Source of the DNA: Sungkyunkwania multivorans
Lineage (GTDB): Bacteria > Bacteroidota > Bacteroidia > Flavobacteriales > Flavobacteriaceae
Assembly (NCBI RefSeq): GCF_042675645.1
Contig: NZ_JBHTJH010000004.1
Location: 1,054,001-1,118,000 of the forward strand
DNA length: 64,000 nt
Direction of reading: 5' to 3'
Made by a program: the position numbers and the translations under genes. Below the pieces are notes generated by a model. It saw only the letters and a program-made list of their open reading frames with translations. It was not told the origin of the DNA and did no database searches. Shown here one piece after another: positions 35,206-44,503 of this stretch. Position 1 is the first letter of the stretch; each line of letters begins with the position of its first letter.

Positions 35206-37239
35206 TTAAATAAGTCCATTGTATTTCCTCAAAAACCACTCTGACGCCAAGCTTAAAGCAATAATCGCCAGCAGCCATTTCCAATCTATTAAAGGTACGA
35301 CATTTTCAGTTCGTTTTTGAATCGGTGTATACCGCTGGTCAGTGAGCAGATCGTTGATCATCTGATCCTTCTGATAGGCGAAATAGTAATTTCCCGAAGT
35401 ATTAGTAGCAAGTTGTTGCAGTTTTGTTACATCGGCATTTAAAAACTGTTTTTCCACATCGAATGCCAATATTGAAAAACTTCCCGAACGCGATAATTCT
35501 TCACCGACCACCTGAACCGTAAAATCATAATCCCCAGCCGGCATACTACTCAAGTCCGCTTGATAATAGTTGTTCCTTAACAACATGGGAACCACTTGCG
35601 TCTGCTGTGTTGCCTTACTCTTCATGACAATACGCAGTGTTCCTCTATTGTCAAAGATATAATTGCGATCAAAGTACTGTGCACTCACCTTCACTTCTGC
35701 ATTGCCATAATAAAAGGATTCATAGGAAATATCTAGGCGCTGCTTTCGCTTGTTGGAAGCAAGATATTGAGTTATCTTTCCCAGGAAAGCATCAAAACTC
35801 TCAAAGCTTCGTGTATCTAAAAAGGTTTGCGCACGCCAGCGCCAAAGATCCTCTCCCAACAGCAAGGCGTATTTTTGTTCGTCTTTTTGGAAGGTTGTAA
35901 GCAATGGTTTCTGCGTTTCCACACTACCGATCTTTTTATATAGGAGCACATCAAACGGAATAGAGAATTTTATATCACCAAAAGAAGATCTCAACGGTGG
36001 AAAACCATCAAAGCCGATGTCTTCAGTGATGAAACTATTGTAATTGATATTCCAAATGGGCTGAACGTCTTCCACCTGTCCAGTAAGGTCGTGTGTAAAA
36101 CCAAGTTCCGCGCGATTCAATAGATTCCAGCTGGTTTTAGTTCCTGCGATGATCAAGGCATTCTTCTTTTCTTTGTCCAATGCCGTGAAGAACGACGAAA
36201 AACTGAAATCTGGTTGAAAGACGACCAGTAATTGGTATTGGTTGATGTCTGCCAATGCCTTTGAAGGAGACACTATGGTGACCGAACGTTGTTTGTTGGA
36301 TTCCAGCGATTTTTTCAACGCTCCTATATCTGGATGCTTCATCGAGGAAACGATGGCGATGTTGGTCTTTTCATCAATGACCTCGATAGCGAAATACTTG
36401 CTGTTGTTCTCCTTGTTTTGTTCTTCAGGAAGTGGGGTGATGGATGCTTGAAGGGTTTGGACACCCACCCTAGTTGCCGGGAGTTCGATTTGAATTACCT
36501 CTGAGGTCTTCTCCTTGGAAAAACTCACATTCTTGCGATACAAGACAGTATTCCCCGCACTGAGTCTAAATTGTGAATTAACGGCCTCCTGACCCTGATA
36601 AGTGACGATCGCCTCGATAGGAAATTTGTTATTGAGATAGGCATACTTGTTGACGTTCAGTTGCTGCAATCTCAGATCTGAATAGACGAGCGTGTCGCCT
36701 AGGATCACTGGAAAGACCTCATTGGGAAAAGTGGTGGATGTATACTGGTAATTTCTCCCGAAGGTTTGATTTCCATCGGTGATGAGCACTATTGGTGCTG
36801 TCTTATCTTTATAGACCTCTTCAAGTGAAGAAAGGGCTTTGGCTATATTCGTCTGCTTTTCGTCGAACGAAAGCGTATCTGAGGCATTCAATTCTGTCCC
36901 AAATGTATAACGGTCGATCTGAAAGCGATCTTGTAGTTCATCGTGGGTGTTGATATCCGACAACAATTGTTGGACATTCTCGGATTGTCCTAATGCTGCG
37001 ATAGACGAAGAGTTGTCGACTGCGAGCACCAGTTTTGGCTTTTCAACATCATAGGATACCTGCTTGAATTGCGGATTGATGAGCAATAGAAGCACCCCAA
37101 AGAAAGTCACAAAACGCAAGAAGCCGAAAAGCACATTTCTTTTGGCACTCCCCTTCCCTTTAATGAAATAATGAAAGAAAGCTGCGAGCAACGCAGCTAT
37201 TCCGGCAAGAATAATATATAAAATGGTCGTTGTCAGCAT
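35206..37239 (-). CDS. Membrane-anchored VWA domain protein
   Basis: 677 residues. Two N-terminal membrane helices (about 3-26 and 36-57) precede a von Willebrand A domain with metal-site motif AVDNSSS (about 79-85) and VLITDGNQT. A long periplasmic beta-rich part follows, then a final helix LLAIIALSLASEWFL near the C-terminus. The layout recalls BatA-like or DUF4159-type proteins, with no known reaction. The protein may bind partners through metal-dependent adhesion. The ATG start reads MLTTTILYIILAG. Confidence 0.82.
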   Translation of the reverse strand: MLTTTILYIILAGIAALLAAFFHYFIKGKGSAKRNVLFGFLRFVTFFGVLLLLINPQFKQVSYDVEKPKLVLAVDNSSSIAALGQSENVQQLLSDINTHDELQDRFQIDRYTFGTELNASDTLSFDEKQTNIAKALSSLEEVYKDKTAPIVLITDGNQTFGRNYQYTSTTFPNEVFPVILGDTLVYSDLRLQQLNVNKYAYLNNKFPIEAIVTYQGQEAVNSQFRLSAGNTVLYRKNVSFSKEKTSEVIQIELPATRVGVQTLQASITPLPEEQNKENNSKYFAIEVIDEKTNIAIVSSMKHPDIGALKKSLESNKQRSVTIVSPSKALADINQYQLLVVFQPDFSFSSFFTALDKEKKNALIIAGTKTSWNLLNRAELGFTHDLTGQVEDVQPIWNINYNSFITEDIGFDGFPPLRSSFGDIKFSIPFDVLLYKKIGSVETQKPLLTTFQKDEQKYALLLGEDLWRWRAQTFLDTRSFESFDAFLGKITQYLASNKRKQRLDISYESFYYGNAEVKVSAQYFDRNYIFDNRGTLRIVMKSKATQQTQVVPMLLRNNYYQADLSSMPAGDYDFTVQVVGEELSRSGSFSILAFDVEKQFLNADVTKLQQLATNTSGNYYFAYQKDQMINDLLTDQRYTPIQKRTENVVPLIDWKWLLAIIALSLASEWFLRKYNGLI

Positions 37240-37336
37240 CTATTGAATTATCCTTCGAAGTTATATATTAATTCTCATTTGAGAAACCTTGATAGGATAT
37301 GTTTAACAAGAAAATGAATAGCCTATAAACAAAAGA

Positions 37337-37356
37337 GCCTCGAGCGAACCCAAGGC
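37337..37356 (-). terminator. Possible weak terminator of fabG
   Basis: On the minus strand GCCTTG / CGAGGC, six pairs including a G-U, eight-base loop, followed by TCTTTTG. It lies 28 bases after the fabG stop. The short stem makes it weaker than the other terminators here. Confidence 0.5.
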
Positions 37357-37383
37357 AATATTTCTTTCCTCGTCAAATCTAAT

Positions 37384-38130
37384 TTAAGTAAGCATTCCCC
37401 CATCCACATTCAGGGTCTGTCCGGTAACATAGTCTGAAAGATCGGATGCCAAGAACACACAGGCATTGGCCACATCTTCAGGTCTCCCACCGCGCTTTAA
37501 AGGAATGGCATCTCTCCAACCTTGTACAACATCCTCTGGTAGTTTGCCTGTCATTTCGGTCTCTATGAATCCAGGCGCGATGACATTGCTGCGAATATTT
37601 CTGGATCCCAATTCCAGAGCCACAGATTTAGAAAATCCTATGATCCCTGCTTTGGAGGCCGCATAGTTGGTCTGTCCGGCATTTCCCTTGACACCGACCA
37701 CCGAGCTCATATTGATGATCGACCCCTTGCGTTGTTTCAGCATGGTCCGCTGTACCGCCTTCGTCATGTTAAAGACCGATTTGAGATTCACCTCGATAAC
37801 GGTATCAAAATCCTCCTCAGAGATACGCATCAAAAGATTGTCTTTCGTTATTCCTGCATTATTGACCAGTACATCGATACTTCCAAATTCTTTGAGTACT
37901 TCAGCAGCCAGATCCTGTGCTTGCTGAAAATCTGCCGCATTGCTCTGATAGCCCTTCGCCTTCACGCCCATGGCATTCAATTCTTTTTCCAATTCGCTGG
38001 CAGCCTCTACCGAGGAGCTGTATGTGAATGCAACATTGGCTCCATGCTTTGCAAAAACTTCTGCTATTCCTTTACCAATTCCGCGACTGGCGCCTGTGAT
38101 GATGGCCGTTTTACCTTCTAATAACTTCAT
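37384..38130 (-). CDS. fabG: 3-oxoacyl-ACP reductase
   Basis: 248 residues, classical SDR. The cofactor motif is GASRGIGKGIA (about 14-24), the structural NNAG motif is present, and the catalytic Ser-Tyr-Lys lies in NMSSVVG and TNYAASKAG (Tyr-X3-Lys). The end is TGQTLNVDGGM. It reduces 3-oxoacyl-ACP with NADPH in fatty acid synthesis. It is the likely source of the ketoreduction missing from the type III PKS cluster, though that link is inference. 131 bases separate it from sucD. Confidence 0.92.
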   Translation of the reverse strand: MKLLEGKTAIITGASRGIGKGIAEVFAKHGANVAFTYSSSVEAASELEKELNAMGVKAKGYQSNAADFQQAQDLAAEVLKEFGSIDVLVNNAGITKDNLLMRISEEDFDTVIEVNLKSVFNMTKAVQRTMLKQRKGSIINMSSVVGVKGNAGQTNYAASKAGIIGFSKSVALELGSRNIRSNVIAPGFIETEMTGKLPEDVVQGWRDAIPLKRGGRPEDVANACVFLASDLSDYVTGQTLNVDGGMLT

Positions 38131-38216
38131 GGTTGTTATGTGTAGTTAGTTTGTATAAAATGCAATTCAAATATAAGCGTTTTCCTTTGGGTAACGTAGC
38201 GCCTTGAACAGAAAAA

Positions 38217-38238
38217 GCCTCACTAAAATTAGCGAGGC
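38217..38238 (-). terminator. Rho-independent terminator of sucD
   Basis: GCCTCGCTAA / TTAGTGAGGC read on the minus strand: ten pairs including one G-U, with a two-base nominal loop that would open to four or more, followed by TTTTTC. It lies 23 bases after the sucD stop. Confidence 0.8.
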
Positions 38239-38261
38239 CTTCTATTTTATCTCGATTAAGT

Positions 38262-39134
38262 TTATCCTAAAACTTCTGCGACTTTCTTGCCGATCTCTGC
38301 TGGAGAATCTACGACATGGATCCCGCATTCCTTCATAATAGCCTTCTTGGCCTGGGCAGTATCATCACTTCCACCAACAATGGCACCAGCGTGTCCCATC
38401 GTACGTCCGGCAGGTGCCGTTTCCCCTGCGATAAAACCGATCACAGGCTTCTTACTTCCGCTTTGTTTGTACCATTTTGCCGCATCACCTTCGAGCTGCC
38501 CGCCGATCTCTCCGATCATCACAACTGCCTCGGTTTCGGGGTCATTGATCAATAACTCTACCGCTTCCTTGGTAGTGGTACCGATAATGGGGTCACCACC
38601 AATTCCGATGGCGGTCGTTATACCTAGACCCTGCTTTACCACTTGGTCAGCAGCTTCGTAGGTCAATGTTCCCGATTTAGAGACGATGCCCACATTGCCC
38701 TTTTTGAAGACAAATCCTGGCATGATACCAACCTTAGCTTCTCCTGGTGTGATGACACCCGGACAGTTAGGACCGATCAAACGCGCCCCTTTGTCTTTGA
38801 TATAATTGTTAGCCTTTACCATATCCGCAACAGGGATTCCCTCCGTGATGGCAATGATGACTTTGATGCCTGCATCCGCAGCTTCCATAATGGCATCTGC
38901 GGCAAACGCGGGAGGGACAAAAATAATCGTTGTATCCGCACCAACTTTTTCAACCGCTTCTTCAACGGTATTGAAAACCGGTTTTCCAAGGTGCTCCTGC
39001 CCTCCTTTTCCTGGAGTGACGCCTCCTACAACATTGGTCCCGTATTCGATCATTTGACCGGCATGGAACGTACCTTCACTACCGGTGAAACCTTGTACGA
39101 TTATCTTAGAATCCTTATTGACTAAAACGCTCAT
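38262..39134 (-). CDS. sucD: Succinate-CoA ligase, ADP-forming, alpha subunit
   Basis: 290 residues, standard. CoA-binding Rossmann motif GFTGSEGTFHAGQMIEYG at the start; GPNCPGVITPGEAKVGIMPG; and GHAGAIVGG with the phosphohistidine (about 248). It converts succinyl-CoA, phosphate and ADP to succinate and ATP with SucB, the gene for which is not adjacent. It lies 109 bases after the small NTF2-like gene. Confidence 0.96.
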   Translation of the reverse strand: MSVLVNKDSKIIVQGFTGSEGTFHAGQMIEYGTNVVGGVTPGKGGQEHLGKPVFNTVEEAVEKVGADTTIIFVPPAFAADAIMEAADAGIKVIIAITEGIPVADMVKANNYIKDKGARLIGPNCPGVITPGEAKVGIMPGFVFKKGNVGIVSKSGTLTYEAADQVVKQGLGITTAIGIGGDPIIGTTTKEAVELLINDPETEAVVMIGEIGGQLEGDAAKWYKQSGSKKPVIGFIAGETAPAGRTMGHAGAIVGGSDDTAQAKKAIMKECGIHVVDSPAEIGKKVAEVLG

Positions 39135-39243
39135 CTATTCTTTGATTTTTGAATTTGGCTACGCAAAAATAGGGTAATGCAAAGGAAAAATAAAGGCTTT
39201 TTGAAACTTTATTGCTCCTGCATTCAGCATAGTATAGGAAGCC

Positions 39244-39651
39244 TTATTTTTTCCGATAGGAAGCGAGGTTCACCGGGTCGGCATCCGCAAGCTGACTAAG
39301 TTCATACCCGCGATAGAGCTTTCCGTCCTTTACTTCCCAAATGGTCATAAAATGTGCCAATGGCATTTCTTCATCAGGATTCTCTATGGTTCTTACATGA
39401 TAGGTATATCTAACACAGACCTTGTCGTCTTCTCTTATCACATGGCTAATATCTGCTCTTAATGAGCGATAGGTATTCTTTAGATTTGATACTAGATTCA
39501 CAAATCCATCAAAGTCCAATTTGATAAAACCATCACTACTACTCCAATGAAGTTCCACCTCAGGATGCAAAAACGACTTCATCACCTCCTCGTTCTTATA
39601 GGCATCGGAGTTGTAAAAATCTCTTACCAGTTTTTTAATTGATTTACTCAT
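39244..39651 (-). CDS. NTF2-like (SnoaL) family protein
   Basis: 135 residues, single cone-shaped fold: LVRDFYNSDAYKN, EVELHWSSSDGFIKLD and HFMTIWEVKDGKLYRGYELSQ are typical of the SnoaL-like group. No signal peptide. Its start overlaps the lpxD-like gene by 8 bases, so the two are co-translated, but a functional link to lipid A is not evident. Confidence 0.85.
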   Translation of the reverse strand: MSKSIKKLVRDFYNSDAYKNEEVMKSFLHPEVELHWSSSDGFIKLDFDGFVNLVSNLKNTYRSLRADISHVIREDDKVCVRYTYHVRTIENPDEEMPLAHFMTIWEVKDGKLYRGYELSQLADADPVNLASYRKK

Positions 39652-40585
39652 TTTTCTTTTTCAATTTTTCTATGATGCCGGGCAACTGTCTCAAAGCGGC
39701 CAATTCTTTATAGATCACCCTAAATTCTTGGGCAGGACTGCCAAAATAGCGTTTATTGCCATCCAAGGATTTGCTCACACCCGATTGTGCAGATATGACA
39801 GATTTGGCACCTATGGTCGCTCCGCTCGTTATCCCAACCTGTCCCCAAAGCGTTACTTCGTCCTCGATGATCGCACAGCCGGCAATTCCGGTCTGTGAGG
39901 CGATCAAGCATTTCTTTCCAATAACGGTATCGTGACCTACATGGACCTGGTTATCGATCTTGGTGCCTTCTTTTATGGTCGTGTCTCCCGTGACTCCTCT
40001 GTCGATCGTACATAAAGCACCGAGATCCACATGGTCCTCAATTACCACTCTTCCGCCAGATTTGAGTTTGTCGAATCCCTCGGGGCGATTTTTGTAATAA
40101 AAGGCATCGGCTCCCAATACGGTACCCGCATGAATGGTCACATTGTTTCCGATGACCGTGTCATCATAGATGCTCACGTTCGAGTGAATAACGCAATGAT
40201 CTCCTATGACCACATTGTTTCCAATGAAAGCACCAGGCTGAATAACGGTATGCGCTCCAATAGTCGCACTGGAAGAGATCAATGCGTCGGATCTTTCAAA
40301 AGGTTTAAAGTATTCTGTTAGTTTGTTGAAATCCCTGAATGGATCGTCACTTATCAACAGGGCTTTCCCTTCTGGGCAATCGACTTGTTTGTTGATCAAT
40401 ACAATGGTGGCAGCCGATTGTAAGGCCTTCTCATAATATTTTGGATGGTCAACAAAAACGATATCTCCTGGGGAAACCACATGGATCTCATTCATGCCCA
40501 ATACAGGGAAATCGTCTTTTCCAACGAATTCGGCATCGATAATGGTAGCGATCTGTTTTAATGTATGTGGTTGTGGAAAACGCAT
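39644..40585 (-). CDS. Second LpxD-like N-acyltransferase
   Basis: 313 residues. An N-terminal uridine-binding domain (1 to about 95) precedes a left-handed beta-helix with hexapeptide repeats (about 100-290). The His of the LpxD active site appears to be kept in IDNQVHVGHDTVIG. It is a paralogue of the lpxD at 43451, both near lpxA and lpxC. Two LpxD proteins are usual in flavobacteria, and they may use different hydroxyacyl chains or conditions. It lies 86 bases from efp, after a terminator. Confidence 0.82.
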   Translation of the reverse strand: MRFPQPHTLKQIATIIDAEFVGKDDFPVLGMNEIHVVSPGDIVFVDHPKYYEKALQSAATIVLINKQVDCPEGKALLISDDPFRDFNKLTEYFKPFERSDALISSSATIGAHTVIQPGAFIGNNVVIGDHCVIHSNVSIYDDTVIGNNVTIHAGTVLGADAFYYKNRPEGFDKLKSGGRVVIEDHVDLGALCTIDRGVTGDTTIKEGTKIDNQVHVGHDTVIGKKCLIASQTGIAGCAIIEDEVTLWGQVGITSGATIGAKSVISAQSGVSKSLDGNKRYFGSPAQEFRVIYKELAALRQLPGIIEKLKKKNE

Positions 40586-40609
40586 AGGCGAACAAACTTA
40601 TAAAAAAAA

Positions 40610-40649
40610 ATCCCGAATCTCCTGAAAAATGGCTCAGTCAATTCGGAAT
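40610..40649 (-). terminator. Rho-independent terminator of efp
   Basis: On the minus strand ATTCCGAAT / ATTCGGGAT, nine pairs including one G-U, with a 22-base loop, followed by nine Ts. It separates efp from the second lpxD-like gene. The long loop lowers certainty. Confidence 0.6.
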
Positions 40650-40671
40650 TTATGAAATTTTGAATTGTTTA

Positions 40672-41238
40672 TTATTCTTTGACCCTTTCTTGATAGGTTC
40701 CCTTCTCGGTCTCTATCTTGATCTTATCTCCTTCATTGATGAATAAAGGAACATTGACGCGAGCCCCCGTCTCAACCGTTGCGGGCTTGGTGGCGTTGGT
40801 CGCGGTATTTCCTTTAACTCCCGGTTCTGTGTGCGTGACTTCGAGAATTACGCTTTGCGGCATCTCAACAGAAAGCGGTGCATTATCCTCGGTATTGATG
40901 ATCACCGTGACGATCTCACCTTCTTTCATAAGGTCTGGCGCATCTAAGGCGTCCTTTTGAAGCGCTATCTGGGAGTAATCCTCTGTATGCATAAAATGAT
41001 AGGTCTCTCCTTCGTTGTACAAGAACTGAAACTTATGCGTTTCTACACGAACGTCATCTATTTTATGACCTGCGGAAAAAGTGTTATCGATAACTTTTCC
41101 TGAGGTTACGCTCTTTAGCTTTGTACGAACAAAAGCAGGTCCCTTGCCTGGCTTTACATGCAAGAATTCGATGATCTTATAGATGTCATGATTGTATTTG
41201 ATACAAAGTCCTTTTCTTATATCTGAGGTTGATGCCAT
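40672..41238 (-). CDS. efp: Translation elongation factor P
   Basis: 188 residues, standard. N-terminal KOW-like domain with the tip loop KPGKGPAFVRTKLK carrying the Lys that is modified in some species, then two OB domains, ending GDKIKIETEKGTYQERVKE. It relieves ribosome stalling at polyproline. It lies in the lipid A cluster 27 bases after lpxA, an arrangement found widely in Bacteroidota. Confidence 0.96.
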   Translation of the reverse strand: MASTSDIRKGLCIKYNHDIYKIIEFLHVKPGKGPAFVRTKLKSVTSGKVIDNTFSAGHKIDDVRVETHKFQFLYNEGETYHFMHTEDYSQIALQKDALDAPDLMKEGEIVTVIINTEDNAPLSVEMPQSVILEVTHTEPGVKGNTATNATKPATVETGARVNVPLFINEGDKIKIETEKGTYQERVKE

Positions 41239-41265
41239 GGTATTGCTATTATGATAAGTTTTGAT

Positions 41266-42051
41266 TTATGAATTTGAGAAGTACCCTTTCATGATACCTC
41301 GTTGGGAATCCTTGATGAACTGAAGAATTTCATCCCTTTCTGATGTTGCTTCCATCTCGGCCTCAATGATCTCTGCTGCCTGAGAGTTGTTATAGTTCTT
41401 TTGATAAAGGATCCTATAGATGTTTTGTATTTCGCGTATCTTATCGGTCGAATAGCCTCTTCTTCGTAATCCTACGGAATTGATTCCCACGTACGAAAGT
41501 GGTTCACGTGCTGCCTTTACATATGGCGGCACATCTTTTCGCACCAAAGACCCTCCAGTTACAAAGGCGTGATTTCCAACCGAACAAAACTGATGCACGG
41601 CGGTCATACCTGCCAAAATAACGTAATCACCCACGTTGATATGACCCGCCAGGGTACTATTATTAGAGAAGATACAATTGTCACCAACGATACAGTCATG
41701 GGCAATATGACAATAGGCCATGATCAGACAATTATTGCCGATCTTCGTCTTCATTCGATCTGCGGTACCCTTGTTGATGGTCACGCATTCCCTGATGGTC
41801 ACATTATCCCCTATTTCGGCTGTGGTTTCCTCTCCCTTATATTTTAGGTCTTGCGGAGGTGCAGAGATTACCGCACCTGGAAATATATTGCAATTCTTAC
41901 CGATACGCGCTCCTTCCATTATGGTCACATTAGAGCCGATCCACGTTCCTTCACCAATGACCACATTATTGTGAATAGTGGTGAAGGGCTCTATTACCAC
42001 GTTCTTCGCGATCTTAGCGCCTGGATGCACATATGCTAATGGTTGATTCAT
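41266..42051 (-). CDS. lpxA: UDP-GlcNAc acyltransferase
   Basis: 261 residues, left-handed beta-helix with hexapeptide repeats (IGEGTWIGSNVTIM, VGDNCIFSNNSTLAGH) and a helical C-terminus with LRRRGYSTDKI. The catalytic His lies in YCHIAHDCIVGDN. The enzyme transfers a 3-hydroxyacyl chain from ACP to UDP-GlcNAc, the first step of lipid A. Three bases separate it from lpxC/fabZ. Confidence 0.95.
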   Translation of the reverse strand: MNQPLAYVHPGAKIAKNVVIEPFTTIHNNVVIGEGTWIGSNVTIMEGARIGKNCNIFPGAVISAPPQDLKYKGEETTAEIGDNVTIRECVTINKGTADRMKTKIGNNCLIMAYCHIAHDCIVGDNCIFSNNSTLAGHINVGDYVILAGMTAVHQFCSVGNHAFVTGGSLVRKDVPPYVKAAREPLSYVGINSVGLRRRGYSTDKIREIQNIYRILYQKNYNNSQAAEIIEAEMEATSERDEILQFIKDSQRGIMKGYFSNS

Positions 42052-42054
42052 ATT

Positions 42055-43458
42055 TTAGTCTTTCTTTTTTAAGATTTGAGCCATCAATTCGGCCTCGGTC
42101 ACTAATTTCCCATTGGCATAGGCATATCCCTGCATATGGCAAATACCTCTTCTTATCGGTGAAAGTAATTCGAGCTTAAAGATCAACGTGTCACCGGGAT
42201 GCACCATTTGCTTGAACTTCACCTTATCTATTTTCATGAAGAAAGTAAGATAGTTTTCAGGATCTGGCACGGTACTAAGCACTAATATACCACCCGTCTG
42301 AGCCATCGCTTCGACTTGAAGCACCCCTGGCATTACAGGAGCGCCTGGGAAGTGTCCTGCAAAAAAGGGTTCGTTCATGGTTACGTTCTTCACTCCGACC
42401 ACGTGCTTGTCCGAAAGTTCCAAGATCTTATCTACCAATAAGAACGGTGGCCTGTGCGGCAGCATATTCATGATCTTGGTGACATCCATCAAAGGTTCTT
42501 TGTGCAAATCGTACGAAGGCACTTTATTTCGTTTCTCTATCTTGATGATCTTTGAGAGCTTCTTTGCAAATTGTGTGTTTACAAAATGCCCTGGTTTATT
42601 TGCAATCACTTTCCCTCTGATGCGTGTGCCAGTAAGCGCCAAGTCACCTACGACGTCTAGAAGCTTATGCCTGGCGGCCTCATTGGGATAATGCAGTGTC
42701 AAGTTATCTAATATACCGTTCGGTTTTACAGCGATGGAATCCTTTTTGAAGGCGACTTTCAGTTTTTCCATGGTGTCAGTAGACAGTTCCTTGTCTACAT
42801 AGACGATCGCATTATTTAGGTCGCCACCCTTTATGAGCCCATGCTCTAAGAGCATTTCTAACTCGTGCAAGAAACTAAAAGTTCTAGCATCGGCGATCTC
42901 GTTCTTAAATTCTGAAAGATTTTTTAAGGTTGCGTTTTGGGTACCAAGCACCTTGGTGCCAAAATCTACCATCGTCGTAACCTGATAGGTCTCTGCAGGT
43001 ATAACAGTGATCTCACTCCCCGTTTCTTCATCGGTATAAGAAATAACATCTCTAACGATGTATTCTTCCCTATCAGCTTCTTGATCAACAATCCCCGCTT
43101 TTTCTAGCGCTTCGACAAAATACTTCGCAGAACCATCCATGATCGGTGGTTCGGAAGCATCAAGTTCGATAAGTACGTTATCGATCTCCAAGCCGACCAA
43201 AGCCGCCAAAACGTGCTCTGATGTCTGTATCTTCACACCCTTCTTTTCTAAGTTGGTTCCCCTTTGGGTGTTGGTGACATAATTGGCATCTGCCTCGATC
43301 ACTGGATTGCCTTCCAGATCTACTCTCATAAATGCATAACCGTGATTTACATCGGCTGGTTTGAATGTCATGGTCACATCTTTCCCCGTATGTAGCCCAA
43401 CTCCTTTGAGGGTCACTTCTTTTGCAATGGTACGTTGCTTAGAAACCAAGTTACTCAT
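42055..43458 (-). CDS. Bifunctional LpxC deacetylase / FabZ dehydratase
   Basis: 467 residues. Residues 1 to about 305 are the UDP-3-O-acyl-GlcNAc deacetylase LpxC (GVGLHTGKDVTMTFKPA, the zinc His in SEHVLAAL, and HKLLDVVGDLAL). Residues about 320-467 are FabZ, with NMLPHRPPFLLVDKIL and GHFPGAPVMPGVLQVEAMAQ (His and Glu catalytic pair). It couples the committed lipid A step to the dehydration step of fatty acid synthesis. The fusion is a marker of Bacteroidota. It overlaps lpxD by 8 bases. Confidence 0.96.
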   Translation of the reverse strand: MSNLVSKQRTIAKEVTLKGVGLHTGKDVTMTFKPADVNHGYAFMRVDLEGNPVIEADANYVTNTQRGTNLEKKGVKIQTSEHVLAALVGLEIDNVLIELDASEPPIMDGSAKYFVEALEKAGIVDQEADREEYIVRDVISYTDEETGSEITVIPAETYQVTTMVDFGTKVLGTQNATLKNLSEFKNEIADARTFSFLHELEMLLEHGLIKGGDLNNAIVYVDKELSTDTMEKLKVAFKKDSIAVKPNGILDNLTLHYPNEAARHKLLDVVGDLALTGTRIRGKVIANKPGHFVNTQFAKKLSKIIKIEKRNKVPSYDLHKEPLMDVTKIMNMLPHRPPFLLVDKILELSDKHVVGVKNVTMNEPFFAGHFPGAPVMPGVLQVEAMAQTGGILVLSTVPDPENYLTFFMKIDKVKFKQMVHPGDTLIFKLELLSPIRRGICHMQGYAYANGKLVTEAELMAQILKKKD

Positions 43459-44479
43459 TGTCTTTTATCTTTTTCTCTAATTGATGAATTGAATTAGCCA
43501 ATTTAGGCAAGTTCTTAAAATGTACGTAAGACTTATTGTAATCACCATAATTAAGCGCTGGTGAACCTTGTAACACTTCGTTGTCCTTAATATTTCTACC
43601 AATACCAGATTGTGCTTGAATTTTTACATTATCGCCGATGGTTATATGTCCAACGATGCCCACCTGGCCGCCGATCATGCAGTTTTTCCCAATTTTAGTG
43701 GAGCCTGCGACCCCAGTCTGTGCGGCAATTACAGTATTCTCTCCAATCTCCACATTATGTGCGATCTGAATTTGATTGTCCAACTTTACACCTCTGCGTA
43801 TAACAGTAGAGCCTAGAGTTGCACGGTCGATGGTAGTACCAGCACCAATGTCCACATGATCCTCTAAGATCACATTGCCGGTTTGTGGAACCTTTTGAAA
43901 TTCGCCTTTCTCGTTAGGAGCAAACCCAAAGCCATCGGCACCGACCACGGCACCACTATGGATGACACAATCGTGTCCGATGATACTTTCTGAATAGATC
44001 TTTGCCCCTGCAAAGACAATGACATTGTCGGAAATAACAACATTATCTCCAATATAGACATTGGGGTATATCTTCACATTGGCCCCAATTTTCACATTTT
44101 CACCGATATAGGAAAAGGCACCTACGTAAATATTTTCGCCATAGACGGCAGACTCTGAGATAAAAACTGGCTGTTCAACACCTGTCTTATTCAACTTTAC
44201 CTGATTGTAATATTCCAATAGTTTCGAAAACGACTTATAGGCATCTTCCACCTTTATCAAGGTCGTTTGTATGTCCTGTTCAGCCTCGAAGGTTTTATTT
44301 ACGATGGTAATGGAAGCTTCGGTAGAATATATGAAAGAAGTATATTTTGGATTGGCTAAAAAGGTCAAAGAGCCTTTTGTACCCTCTTCGATCTTTGATA
44401 GTTTAGAGACCTCAACATCAGGATTTCCTACAACTTCGCCTTCTAAAATACCGGCTATTTGGTTTGCTGTGAACTTCAT
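43451..44479 (-). CDS. lpxD: UDP-3-O-acylglucosamine N-acyltransferase
   Basis: 342 residues. The N-terminal uridine-binding domain (1-100, KLSKIEEGTKGSLTFLANPKY) precedes a beta-helix with many hexapeptide repeats; catalytic His in LDNQIQIAHNVEIG; C-terminal helix at about 320-340. It adds a hydroxyacyl chain at N2 of the LpxC product. The end overlaps the next gene by 8 bases. The second LpxD-like protein at 39644 shares the layout. Confidence 0.95.
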   Translation of the reverse strand: MKFTANQIAGILEGEVVGNPDVEVSKLSKIEEGTKGSLTFLANPKYTSFIYSTEASITIVNKTFEAEQDIQTTLIKVEDAYKSFSKLLEYYNQVKLNKTGVEQPVFISESAVYGENIYVGAFSYIGENVKIGANVKIYPNVYIGDNVVISDNVIVFAGAKIYSESIIGHDCVIHSGAVVGADGFGFAPNEKGEFQKVPQTGNVILEDHVDIGAGTTIDRATLGSTVIRRGVKLDNQIQIAHNVEIGENTVIAAQTGVAGSTKIGKNCMIGGQVGIVGHITIGDNVKIQAQSGIGRNIKDNEVLQGSPALNYGDYNKSYVHFKNLPKLANSIHQLEKKIKDNE

Positions 44480-44503
44480 TTTGGCAAAAGTATAAAAAAT
44501 GTG

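Noticed and set aside
38643..39125. 160-codon open frame antisense to sucD
   Set aside because: Shadow of a highly conserved gene; composition (Arg, Asp, Phe rich) mirrors the reverse complement of sucD codons.
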